Positions 1-8,518 of a stretch of DNA of 64,000 nt are shown here, one piece after another; the first letter of the stretch is position 1, and each line of letters begins with the position of its first letter. The translations under genes and the position numbers were made by a program. Source of the DNA: Tannerella sp. (GTDB lineage Bacteria; Bacteroidota; Bacteroidia; Bacteroidales; Tannerellaceae); assembly GCF_030528505.1 (NCBI RefSeq), contig NZ_JAUMYS010000003.1, forward strand, positions 1 through 64,000, given 5' to 3'. The notes under the pieces were generated by a model that did no database searches, was not told the DNA's origin, and saw only the letters and a list, made by a program, of their open reading frames with translations.

Positions 1-55
1 ACCCGCGACCCCCTGCGTGACAGGCAGGTATTCTAACCAGCTGAACTACCACACC
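1..55 (-). tRNA. tRNA-Asp (GTC), 5' part
   Basis: Read on the minus strand, the tRNA begins at base 55 with the acceptor arm GGTGTGG. TA, a D arm with AGCTGGTTA, and the anticodon stem CCTGC/GCAGG follow. The anticodon loop CTGTCAC gives anticodon GTC (bases 19-21), which reads aspartate codons. The T arm and the 3' acceptor strand lie beyond the left edge of the window, so only about the first 55 bases are present. Confidence 0.92.
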
Positions 56-1449
56 AATATGTTGCATTGAGTTCTCAATTGCGATGCAAAGGTAATACTT
101 TTTTTTAAACACACAAATACTTTCAAAAAAAATATGGGTAATATTTTTCTAATAGAGGAGACATTTTTTTGTGCGGTACCCCAAATTGTTTCTTTATACT
201 GATGTAATATGATGTTTATTGGTTTGTAAATTAGATTTTTTCCTTGATTGTTCATCTTCAACTTCACTTTGCCGATGGAAGATGACTTTTCCATACGAAT
301 GTCCGGTCGATTCGATTGTTCATACAGAAGGTAACATAAAAAGAACGGAATACACAGGATAAAGTAAGACACATCGATGGATGATTCTTGAATCAGAGAG
401 GTATAGACCGATGTGCTGAGGGCGTGATACATAAAATGAAGCATAATCGTTATAAACAAAATGACTCCGCTGTAGAAAAAGACATCCGCATTTTGCTTGC
501 AAAACAGAAACATAAAACAGGAACAAATAATTGCAGTCACTACCCATCCGAACGGCATCAAAAAAGACGATTGAATGATGAATGGATTCATCTGCAGAAA
601 ATCATCCCGGAATCCCATCACAAAAGGTAAAAATGTAGAGATAAAAACGAGGACTGATATCGCTCCGATCTTTATTGCCGATTGAAGGGACAGCTGCCCT
701 GTTCTGATGGTATGCAGAAAAAAGATGATATAGCAGAGTGCAAATACGTTTCGGGTAGACAAAAGCAAACCGATTATTCCTCCGATAAATAATTGATTTT
801 TCAGAGACGTATAATTCTTAATTCTGAAAAATAAGATTAGCGAACATGCTATAAGGACGGCATTCAGAAAGATATTGCTTCTTACCAGTACTTCCCAAAG
901 ATAAAAAGGAGAAGTGGTTATTAACAGTTTGAATAAGAAAGGATAAGGAGACACTATTTTCATGTATTTGGTTAATCCGTAAAAAACAACGATTCCTGCA
1001 AGCGAAAGAAATCCCAATTCTCCGACGAGATAAAAAGGAAGAGCCAAGATAAAATAAAAAGGCATTGGGCCCGGATAATTCCCCAGATGAGACTGGGCAT
1101 AATATACGTACTGATCGCTGAAATAATTATTCCAAAAAGAGGTGATTACGCTCCATCGATCTACATTCAATGACTCTACAGGTATTTTGTCCCAGACAAG
1201 GATACATCCGACACAAAAGAAAACGAGCCATAAAATACCGATAAACGTATTTTTCCGACGGATAAACCGGAGGAGTTCTTTCCCTTTATAGAACAGAAGT
1301 GTATGGAATATACATAGAATGGCAACCATCCATACATAGTAGCTCGTATATCTCGAAAAATACTTAACTGCAAAAAGTATGTTGATCAAGGAAAAAATCA
1401 CGAAGCTGATATGCTTTTTGGTTGAGTAATTTTTAATTGGATGTATCAT
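46..1449 (-). CDS. polytopic membrane protein, function unknown, C-terminus doubtful
   Basis: The frame encodes 467 residues from an ATG. About ten hydrophobic segments fill residues 15-375, with charged loops between them, and a motif NYPGPMPFYF lies in the first large loop. The layout resembles GT-C type membrane glycosyltransferases, but I cannot assign a family. The gene is clearly AT-rich compared with the genes to its right, which suggests a different origin or relaxed selection. The last 40 or so residues run through the tRNA-Asp promoter and 10 bases into the tRNA itself, so the true protein probably ends earlier. A lost stop codon or a frameshift near the A-run at about 120-130 would explain this. 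There is no partner gene in the same orientation except porU upstream, 128 bases away. Confidence 0.55.
   Translation of the reverse strand: MIHPIKNYSTKKHISFVIFSLINILFAVKYFSRYTSYYVWMVAILCIFHTLLFYKGKELLRFIRRKNTFIGILWLVFFCVGCILVWDKIPVESLNVDRWSVITSFWNNYFSDQYVYYAQSHLGNYPGPMPFYFILALPFYLVGELGFLSLAGIVVFYGLTKYMKIVSPYPFLFKLLITTSPFYLWEVLVRSNIFLNAVLIACSLILFFRIKNYTSLKNQLFIGGIIGLLLSTRNVFALCYIIFFLHTIRTGQLSLQSAIKIGAISVLVFISTFLPFVMGFRDDFLQMNPFIIQSSFLMPFGWVVTAIICSCFMFLFCKQNADVFFYSGVILFITIMLHFMYHALSTSVYTSLIQESSIDVSYFILCIPFFLCYLLYEQSNRPDIRMEKSSSIGKVKLKMNNQGKNLIYKPINIILHQYKETIWGTAQKNVSSIRKILPIFFLKVFVCLKKSITFASQLRTQCNILVW
87..117 (-). promoter_or_regulatory. promoter of tRNA-Asp
   Basis: On the minus strand TTTG (117-114) is followed after 19 bases by TACCTTTG (94-87). 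This is a full match to the Bacteroidota housekeeping promoter. Transcription would start near base 80, about 25 bases before the tRNA. The promoter lies inside the 3' end of the neighbouring membrane-protein reading frame. Confidence 0.7.
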
Positions 1450-1577
1450 GTTTTCAATCTATGCGCTAAACAAGGATTATCTTCCATTTTGTCCTCTTCT
1501 GTCAAAACTGAATTTTTGTAATACTACCCCAATGGTAACGTCCCATCATTAACATTTCGCCTGATGGATACGATTCC

Positions 1578-4500
1578 TTACTTTGCCAAAATAATCATTT
1601 TCTTTGCCAATGTGGCTTCGGTCGAGTTGCCCGAACGGATCACGGCGCGATAGAGATAGATTCCCGGACGGAGGCGTGTACCGTTGCTGCTCGTTAAATC
1701 CCACGTTACGGTGTAGGCTTTGGACAAGTCGGACGAACCGATCTCCTCATGTTTCCAGTATAGGCGTCCGCTCAAATCGTACACGTAGATGGTTGCGTCG
1801 ATCTTCGATTCGGGGCGATTATGGTAGAGGTAGAACGTTACCTTTTCGCGTGCGGGCACGGGGCCGGCCGTCAGTCCGGAAAGGAACGGTTTCAGGCCTT
1901 TAACGACGTTGAACGTAAAAGTTTTCGTCGTCGAGTTGTTGAAGATGTCCCAGACTTTGAATTCGGCCGTATGCTTTCCTTCGGGCAGCGCGGGAATCGG
2001 AAATTTGATAATCCCTTCGCCCTCGCTGCCGGCCACATTCGTATAGTAGCTATTGAGGTTATAGCTGAGCAACGGATTGTTGTCGATTGTTAGCATGATA
2101 TCGTGCCCGATACTGCTTCCGGTGATGTTGATTCCGCTCTTGTCCCATACCTTGGCCACAAACAGAGGCGTTTCGTTCGTGTCGTGTCCGTCTGTCCAGG
2201 TGCTGTCGTTCAGGTACAACATGCGGATTTCCGGCTTGACGGTATCTTTTTCGATTTGACCGGCCGTACCGCCCACCGTGTATTTGAGGAAGGCTCCGTT
2301 GGCTTCGAGGCCGTTCGTTTCGTCGTAGGCGTAAAGGCTCATTTTTCCGGGGCCATTCGTGTAGGAGATATCGGCAGGAACGATAAAGGAAAACGTGAAC
2401 TTACCGTTTTCAACGATCGCGTTGCCTTTATAGATCGTATTCGGATAATCCTTATAAGTGAATTTGTTGCCTTTTCGGTTGTTATCGAGGGTCGTAATTT
2501 CTTGTTGGCTGTCGAGTACCACGGCTGTCATTTGGCCGTTGAAGTTCGTTAGGATGGCGCCGTCCGCACCAATCACTTCTCCGGTCACGGTTACCCGGTC
2601 TAACGCTTTAAAGTTGACGGATGTTTCGGAAACGGCTTTTCCATTGATTTCGGTCACATGCATTCCGTATTCCGGATAGGCGAGCGCAAGGGCCGGGTCG
2701 CCAATCAGGACGAAGCAGCGGTTGTAAAACACCGGATGTCCGTTTTTTGTTATTTTCATTATATCGCCTAATGTCATCCGGCGTCCCTTATTCTTCTTGA
2801 ACAAGTTCGATACTAATAATTTATTAATTGTAAAATTAGGCTTATCGTATGCTACGCGAGAAGTGGTGATTAGTGCAATCCCACCGCTTTTTTCGGTCAG
2901 GAAGACATCTTCGCCGGCCGAGGTCGTCGTATGATCGAACGGTGTAAAATCGCACGAAGCGGTAATCCACAAGGGCAGATGCGGATAGGTGTATTGCCGG
3001 ATCATGCTTTGCGTAATCACGTGCTCGTCGCTTAACGCCTCGGCATTGCCGTGCCCCGTATAGTTGATCAGCATCACCCCTTGGCGTTGCAGTTTTTGAA
3101 TGTTCTTTTCCACATCGGGATATGACCCGCTGCTGCCCAGACTCGATTTTTTGAACGCATCGAAAAAGAGTTTATTCGTAATATATTCCGGATGATTGTC
3201 TTCTATCTTCTTTGCTAAATCATTGGAATCATCCATATGCTCTGTTTTATATTTATCAGTCGGATTTCCATCGTCGGCAATAAAGCAGAGCTGGTTTTTC
3301 CAACTGCCGTAAGCAGGGGTTTCGATATAACGAATCACTTTGTCTACGACGGCTTTTGCCTGATTGACGGTGCGTACCGGAAAACGCCCGATACCTAACT
3401 CGACATAACTTCCACCAATATCGCTTCCGCTGCCATCGCGTAAAAAACCGAAATAGTCGTCGGTAACATACGTTTCTTGGTGAGGCTTACCATAATCTCC
3501 TCCCAACGAATATTGTGTCTGGAATGTAAGCAGAAAGTTGCTCATATCGATCGATTTCCATGCCAAGGAGAGCTGGCGGTTATCGTGTGCTCCGTCGCCG
3601 AAAAGCAGCAGGTATTTCGGTGCATCGTCTTCCGACGTGCGTCGATCGTAAAACATTTTCATAAAACGGCGGATCGCCGTGGCATCGGGTGTGCCGCTTG
3701 AAAATTCGTTGTATACCTGCTCCGGAGTGACGACGGTTACACTGATGCTGTCGCGCTTACGGCGGTGGGCTGCGGCCAGTCGTTCGGCTTCGGCAACGAA
3801 TGCCGGCGGCGCGAGAATCACCATATCCGTTTGCGGAAGGGCGTGCAGGTTTTGTGTTGTGACTTCACCGACCGTTTCGGGTTTGGGGAATGGTTTGGAG
3901 AGGTCGACAAGCACGAACTCGCGCAATGTCGTACGACTTGCCGGAATGGAAAACGACAGCTCGGATCCGTTGAGCGAGGCTTCCATTCGCGTCACCTTCA
4001 CGCCGTCTGTCACGTCGAATACGGCCATATCTGACGTAGCGTTCCGAATGATGAACTGCGATGCTTCCTGCATCGACTGCACATCGCGAAAGAACGTATA
4101 AGCGCCGTAGGGCTGGAGTGTTCGCCGGGCTTGCAGGCGGATATAATCCAGAAAGCTCGGAGCGGAAGGTTTATTGTATGTTACGGTCACTTTCGGGTTT
4201 TCACTTTTGGTACCTTTCCATACGGCTATGTTCATAAAATCAAGAGCTTTCGTATATATCTTATTATTGTGAGGAATGATTCCGGTGAGCAATTGCTGCC
4301 CGTCGATGGAGAGCGTGACGGTTCCTTCTCCGGTAACCCCTGTATAGGCTACAAAACGGAGGGTGACCTTGCCGTCGTCGCCGGTGATACCCGGCATGGA
4401 GAAGGGGAAGTTTTGAGACAGTACGCTGGTGAAACTCTCGCCGAACAGTTCTCGGCCGGAGCCGGTTTGCCCTTCTTTTTGCAAGAATTCCCGATCAACT

Positions 4501-4994
4501 TCGTGGAGCAAGCGTTCGTCGAAAGTCGTTACGTTGCGTGAAGGACTGCCTTGAGATGGGGTTGTGCCCATGTTGTACGTTTCCGTTGCGTCGGTCACGA
4601 AATAGTATCCGTGCATCGCATACGGATTATTTTCGTGAACGAACACAGATTGGCGGCTGTCGTAGCTCCATTTCACCGGCCCGCGTCCGTAGAAGAGGAT
4701 ATAATCCGCTCCGCGATAAATGGCTGTTGCGGGGACATCATCTATATAGGGTTTAGAAAAATCTTCGTCAAGCATCCAGCCTCCGTAGCCATGTACCGAT
4801 ACTTTCGAGGGGTCGGAAAACCCCATGGCTCTCAGGTCTGAATGGGTCAGTTTATAGATGCCGTCGTCGTTGACGCGGATTTTCACCCATCTTCCTTTCG
4901 ACAGGACGGAACTTGTTGCATACAGGCTTCGGTCTGCCCGTACAAGATTGCAAGCTAATAAAACGGCGCATAAAACAGCTATCGTTCGCCTCAT
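1578..4994 (-). CDS. porU: type IX secretion system C-terminal signal peptidase/sortase PorU (C25 family)
   Basis: PorU sits on the cell surface, removes the C-terminal sorting domain of T9SS cargo and helps attach the cargo to A-LPS. The 1138-residue protein starts at ATG 4994, behind the ribosome binding site AGAGGAAG and followed by a signal peptide. A frame beginning 33 bases earlier overlaps the upstream gene and hides the signal peptide. The gingipain-type (C25) catalytic dyad is visible: His in NYTGHGN (codon 3053-3051, residue 648) and Cys in WITASCDF (codon 2954-2952, residue 681). They are 33 residues apart, the spacing I recall for the His and Cys of Porphyromonas gingivalis PorU. 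The C-terminus has a FlgD-like/CTD-like fold (DLSGRLYW, LRPGIYLYRA). The length matches the family. No porV gene follows it here; downstream is the membrane protein and tRNA-Asp. Confidence 0.9.
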   Translation of the reverse strand: MRRTIAVLCAVLLACNLVRADRSLYATSSVLSKGRWVKIRVNDDGIYKLTHSDLRAMGFSDPSKVSVHGYGGWMLDEDFSKPYIDDVPATAIYRGADYILFYGRGPVKWSYDSRQSVFVHENNPYAMHGYYFVTDATETYNMGTTPSQGSPSRNVTTFDERLLHEVDREFLQKEGQTGSGRELFGESFTSVLSQNFPFSMPGITGDDGKVTLRFVAYTGVTGEGTVTLSIDGQQLLTGIIPHNNKIYTKALDFMNIAVWKGTKSENPKVTVTYNKPSAPSFLDYIRLQARRTLQPYGAYTFFRDVQSMQEASQFIIRNATSDMAVFDVTDGVKVTRMEASLNGSELSFSIPASRTTLREFVLVDLSKPFPKPETVGEVTTQNLHALPQTDMVILAPPAFVAEAERLAAAHRRKRDSISVTVVTPEQVYNEFSSGTPDATAIRRFMKMFYDRRTSEDDAPKYLLLFGDGAHDNRQLSLAWKSIDMSNFLLTFQTQYSLGGDYGKPHQETYVTDDYFGFLRDGSGSDIGGSYVELGIGRFPVRTVNQAKAVVDKVIRYIETPAYGSWKNQLCFIADDGNPTDKYKTEHMDDSNDLAKKIEDNHPEYITNKLFFDAFKKSSLGSSGSYPDVEKNIQKLQRQGVMLINYTGHGNAEALSDEHVITQSMIRQYTYPHLPLWITASCDFTPFDHTTTSAGEDVFLTEKSGGIALITTSRVAYDKPNFTINKLLVSNLFKKNKGRRMTLGDIMKITKNGHPVFYNRCFVLIGDPALALAYPEYGMHVTEINGKAVSETSVNFKALDRVTVTGEVIGADGAILTNFNGQMTAVVLDSQQEITTLDNNRKGNKFTYKDYPNTIYKGNAIVENGKFTFSFIVPADISYTNGPGKMSLYAYDETNGLEANGAFLKYTVGGTAGQIEKDTVKPEIRMLYLNDSTWTDGHDTNETPLFVAKVWDKSGINITGSSIGHDIMLTIDNNPLLSYNLNSYYTNVAGSEGEGIIKFPIPALPEGKHTAEFKVWDIFNNSTTKTFTFNVVKGLKPFLSGLTAGPVPAREKVTFYLYHNRPESKIDATIYVYDLSGRLYWKHEEIGSSDLSKAYTVTWDLTSSNGTRLRPGIYLYRAVIRSGNSTEATLAKKMIILAK

Positions 4995-5016
4995 ATTTTT
5001 TTCTTCCTCTTTGTTT

Positions 5017-5628
5017 TTAACGTACATAAAAGTCGAGTACCTTCCGGTTCCCGAGGAAGCCTTCCAGATGGTCGCCGATCCGTACCGGTCCCACCCCGGC
5101 GGGGGTGCCCGTGTAGATCAGATCGCCCATGCGCAGGGTAAAAAAACGGCTCACATACGCTACGATCCGGTCGACCGGAAAAAGCATGCTGCATGTGTTG
5201 GCTTGCTGAACCGTCAGTCCGTTCTTGTCGAGTCGGAAAGCCAGTTGTTGAATGTCGCCCAGTGTGTTGAGAGGGACGAATTCACCGACTGCCGCCGAAT
5301 GGTCGAAGGCTTTGCTAAGCTCCCACGGCAGCCCTTGGTCGCGCAATTCCCGTTGCCGGTCGCGTGCGGTAAAGTCGATACCTACCGTCACCTCGTCGTA
5401 ATAGCGCGGAGCAAACCGTTCGTCGATGTTTTTACCCAGCCGGCAGATTTTTATGACGATTTCCGTCTCATAATGGATTTCGTCCGAAAAGTCGGGGATG
5501 AAGAACGGTTTCCCGTCTTTCAGCACCGAGTCGGCTTTCATAAAAATCACAGGCTCCGATAAATCTAACGAATGATGCAGCTCTTTATTGTGGGCGGCAT
5601 AATTCATCCCGACGGCAAAAACTTTCAT
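5017..5628 (-). CDS. fumarylacetoacetate hydrolase (FAH) family protein
   Basis: This is a compact 203-residue FAH-fold enzyme of the acylpyruvase/FAHD1 size class. The metal-binding triad is visible as E54 and E56 in HYETEIVIK and D85 in VGIDFTARD. A loop with GTPAGVGPV near residue 175 is also typical of the family. Members hydrolyse acylpyruvates or decarboxylate oxaloacetate in the cytoplasm, and the exact substrate cannot be read from the sequence. It starts 4 bases after the rex stop and ends 22 bases before the porU start, so it is probably cotranscribed with both. No aromatic-degradation genes lie nearby, which argues for a housekeeping role such as oxaloacetate clean-up (inference). 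Confidence 0.85.
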   Translation of the reverse strand: MKVFAVGMNYAAHNKELHHSLDLSEPVIFMKADSVLKDGKPFFIPDFSDEIHYETEIVIKICRLGKNIDERFAPRYYDEVTVGIDFTARDRQRELRDQGLPWELSKAFDHSAAVGEFVPLNTLGDIQQLAFRLDKNGLTVQQANTCSMLFPVDRIVAYVSRFFTLRMGDLIYTGTPAGVGPVRIGDHLEGFLGNRKVLDFYVR

Positions 5629-5632
5629 CTGT

Positions 5633-6283
5633 TCAAGGGTTAAGTGAGTTCAGGCGGTTGAACATCACCGCCAAATGAGCGTAAATCGAGGTGTTTTGTA
5701 CGACGACGTTTTCCGGCACGCGGATTCGGAACGGCGTAAAATTCCACAAAGCGCGAATGCCTCCAGTCAGGATTCGGTCGGTCACTTGCTGTGCCACTTC
5801 GACGGGCACCGTGATGATGGCGATCGTCGCGTCGTATTCTTTCTGCTTGGTTTCAAAATCATCGATATGGAACACGGGAATACCGTCGATAGACGTACCG
5901 ATTACATTAGGACGCACGTCGAAGCCCGCCACGATATCCATCCCGTATTGATTGAGTCCCGAGTCGCGCATCAGGGCAGCCCCTAACCGTCCGACTCCGA
6001 AGAGGAAGGCCTTATGTTGACGGGTAAAGCCGAGGAAGTTTTCGAGAATATCGATAAGCGCATCGATTTCGTAGCCGACACGGGTCTTTCCCGAAATGTT
6101 CACAAACGAGAGGTCTTTCGCTACCTGACTGGGATCGACGCCGATCTCCTTGCCGATCTGGGTCGATGATACGGATACTTCGCCACACCCTCTCAGCAGT
6201 TTAAGGAATGCGAGATACCACGGTAGTCTGCGTAAGGTCGGTTCCGGCACTCTTCCGGCATGTTTTTGTTCGTCGCCTGTCAT
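5633..6283 (-). CDS. rex: redox-sensing transcriptional repressor Rex
   Basis: Rex is a homodimeric repressor that leaves DNA when the NADH/NAD+ ratio rises, and it controls fermentation and respiration genes. This 216-residue protein has an N-terminal winged helix (residues about 12-80, with VSSTQIGKEIGVDPSQVAKD as recognition region). A Rossmann NADH domain follows, with GVGRLG at residues 96-101. I chose the ATG at 6283 because it forms an ATGA overlap with the stop of the acyltransferase upstream. A longer frame would need a TTG at 6301. The overlap implies translational coupling to the acyltransferase. The gene sits in a housekeeping run rather than beside an obvious redox operon. Confidence 0.93.
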   Translation of the reverse strand: MTGDEQKHAGRVPEPTLRRLPWYLAFLKLLRGCGEVSVSSTQIGKEIGVDPSQVAKDLSFVNISGKTRVGYEIDALIDILENFLGFTRQHKAFLFGVGRLGAALMRDSGLNQYGMDIVAGFDVRPNVIGTSIDGIPVFHIDDFETKQKEYDATIAIITVPVEVAQQVTDRILTGGIRALWNFTPFRIRVPENVVVQNTSIYAHLAVMFNRLNSLNP

Positions 6284-7446
6284 CCCTGTTTGTACTCCCA
6301 ATGGTTTTTAAGCGGGTTGGAGTACATTTCCAGCATCTTGGTACGCAGAAACGTTTCGTCCTTATCCGGAATATCGATTTTGTTCAGTTGCTGTTGAAGG
6401 TAGGCCTCGAAGCGCACTGGATCGCGCCTGTCGTAATGGTCGCGAAAGCGCATCGTTCGGTAGAGCATATCGTAAGCCACGTAGTTGCAGGGGTAAAAGC
6501 GGTAGTGGGCATAGATGTCGCGGTCGATGGCATGTGCGACCGCTGCAATCAGTTCATTGCGCCCCATGTTGCGGTCGAAATTTTTCAGTGTGCCGTTCAG
6601 CGGAGTACCGATGGTGAAATGTACGCGTCCTTTGTCTCCCAGAATGCCGGTTTCCATGTTCAGTAAGTCATCGCGTTTGCTTTTTACATAATCCGGATGA
6701 TCCCGCTTTAATTGAAACTCCTGCGCTTTAAGGTAATCGCATGGGTCGTACTCGTACGAAATGGCGATGGGTACGATGTTCAGCGTCATGAGATTCGTCA
6801 GTAAATCATTGCTTTCGCCAGCCATGCAAAGCATCTTCAGGACACTACTCTGGGTGCGGTCGTCCGAGTCTTTGGCCCGTCCTTCACGTTGGGCGATCCA
6901 GATGGATTCTTTTGTGACTTCAAGGGTATGGCGGATATAGGCGGATAATTTCCGGCTGTCTTCGAGTACCTGACGCACCGGAACATTCCGTTTGACGATA
7001 AAGCTGTTGTTCAGACGTACGACGGTGTCGATCCACGGATGAATAAGCAAGTTGTCACCGATGGCGATTTGCGTCATGTCGTATCCGATTTCGTAGAGCA
7101 ATCCGTTGAGGAAGGCCGCGTCGAGTACGATGTCGCGGTGATTGGAGATAAAGGTACACGGGATTTGTTGAGCCAGCCGGCTCCGTCCGGAGATGGTCAA
7201 TGAAAAAGTGCTGAGTCGGGCTACATCCATCACGGCCTTATAGCCAATCGTAGACTTGAATTGCGCTTTCGTTTTGCACGATCGCATGGTGGCCACGAAT
7301 GCCTCCCAGTCCAACTCCGGTTTGATGAAACGTAACGCACGCTGTAATCCTTCGGACGATGCCAGTTCTTCGATGGCTTGCTCTACCTCGTTGTCATTCA
7401 GCGGGCGTATGTCGTCAAAATTATACGAGTGTTCTTTTTTGTCCAT
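6280..7446 (-). CDS. lysophosphatidic acid / glycerol-phosphate acyltransferase family protein
   Basis: This 388-residue cytoplasmic or membrane-surface protein belongs to the PlsC/GPAT acyltransferase superfamily, which transfers an acyl chain to glycerol phosphate lipids or related acceptors. The acceptor motif is FISNHRDIVLD (residues 99-109). It resembles the family HX4D box, but His103 and Asp109 are five residues apart rather than four. No signal peptide or clear membrane helix is seen. The C-terminal half (a YEYDPCDYLK region and the last 100 residues) is longer than in ordinary PlsC proteins. Annotation as 1-acylglycerol-3-phosphate acyltransferase is likely but not certain. It ends in an ATGA overlap with rex and begins 62 bases after ddl. 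Confidence 0.75.
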   Translation of the reverse strand: MDKKEHSYNFDDIRPLNDNEVEQAIEELASSEGLQRALRFIKPELDWEAFVATMRSCKTKAQFKSTIGYKAVMDVARLSTFSLTISGRSRLAQQIPCTFISNHRDIVLDAAFLNGLLYEIGYDMTQIAIGDNLLIHPWIDTVVRLNNSFIVKRNVPVRQVLEDSRKLSAYIRHTLEVTKESIWIAQREGRAKDSDDRTQSSVLKMLCMAGESNDLLTNLMTLNIVPIAISYEYDPCDYLKAQEFQLKRDHPDYVKSKRDDLLNMETGILGDKGRVHFTIGTPLNGTLKNFDRNMGRNELIAAVAHAIDRDIYAHYRFYPCNYVAYDMLYRTMRFRDHYDRRDPVRFEAYLQQQLNKIDIPDKDETFLRTKMLEMYSNPLKNHWEYKQG

Positions 7447-7508
7447 GTTTTTTTTCCGAGATTCACCTAAGTAAACTTACAACTAAAATGCTACAACTAT
7501 TGTTCAGA

Positions 7509-8501
7509 TCACCTTTTTGTCATTTGCTTTAATTCGTTCTCGATGATTTCGGTCATCACGTCGGTCATGTTTAGTCCGGCAGCGCGTACTTGCTGCGGAA
7601 TAAAGCTGGTAGACGTCATTCCGGGAGTCGTATTGATTTCGAGCACAACGGGTTTTCCGTCCGAGGGAATGATAAAATCCGCACGGATAATGCCTTTTGC
7701 TCCGACAAGGTCGTAGATTCGCAGGGTTTCCTTCTGGATCGAGTCTGTGATTTCGTCGGGGATGCGTGCGGGCGTGATCTCCTGCACTTCACCGTTGTAT
7801 TTGGCTCCGTAATCGAAAAATTCGTTGTCTGTAACGACTTCGGTCAGCGGGAAAACGACTTCTTTTTCGGCTGTTTTATAGCATCCGCACGTCACCTCGA
7901 TGCCCGGTACGAATCGTTCGATAATGACTTCGTCTCCTTCGCCGAAGGCCTCGCGAATAGCATCCTGCATCCGTCCGGGTTCTTTGACTTTCGTTGTGCC
8001 GAGGCTGCTTCCCCCGTCGTTCGGTTTTACAAAGACCGGCAGTCCGAGCTGTTCTACTATGGTTTCTGTCGGCAAGGTTTGTCCGCGGCGGATTCGAAGA
8101 GCTTGGGGCACCCTCACGCCTTGTCCTTTCAGAAATTGCGTACACGTATATTTGTTGAATGTCAATGCGCTGGCTAATGCTCCACACGAAGAGTAGGGGA
8201 TTTGCAGCATGTCGAAATAGCCTTGCAGCCGTCCGTCTTCGCCGGGTGTGCCGTGTACCGTGATATAGGCAAAGTCGAAGTTCACGGTTTTACCGTTATG
8301 ATTAAAACTAAAGTCGTTGCGGTCGATCGGCTGCATAGAGCCGTCGGGGAGTCTGACGCTCCATTCGTTGCGTGTCAAGAGTACGTGATATACGTCGTAC
8401 GTTGTTTGATCGATGAATTGGTCCAGCCCTTGGGCGCTTCTGAGCGAAACGTCGTATTCACGGGAATAGCCTCCGGCCACGATGGCAATAATCTTCTTCA
8501 T
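7509..8501 (-). CDS. ddl: D-alanine--D-alanine ligase
   Basis: This is an ATP-grasp ligase that joins two D-alanines for the peptidoglycan stem peptide in the cytoplasm. The 330-residue protein has the N-terminal GGYSREYDVSLRSA loop and VHGTPGEDGRLQGYF (the family V/HG..GEDG signature). It also has the ATP-grasp segment KPNDGGSSLGTTKV and the C-terminal EINTTPGMTSTS metal and phosphate site. Length and motifs are normal for the family. It lies 17 bases after the rluD-like gene, so it is cotranscribed with it. Confidence 0.95.
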   Translation of the reverse strand: MKKIIAIVAGGYSREYDVSLRSAQGLDQFIDQTTYDVYHVLLTRNEWSVRLPDGSMQPIDRNDFSFNHNGKTVNFDFAYITVHGTPGEDGRLQGYFDMLQIPYSSCGALASALTFNKYTCTQFLKGQGVRVPQALRIRRGQTLPTETIVEQLGLPVFVKPNDGGSSLGTTKVKEPGRMQDAIREAFGEGDEVIIERFVPGIEVTCGCYKTAEKEVVFPLTEVVTDNEFFDYGAKYNGEVQEITPARIPDEITDSIQKETLRIYDLVGAKGIIRADFIIPSDGKPVVLEINTTPGMTSTSFIPQQVRAAGLNMTDVMTEIIENELKQMTKR

Positions 8502-8518
8502 GTTCTACGATTCTTTCT

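Noticed and set aside
6284-6301. TTG start for rex six codons upstream
   Set aside because: The ATG at 6283 gives the standard ATGA overlap with the upstream stop, so the TTG is not needed.
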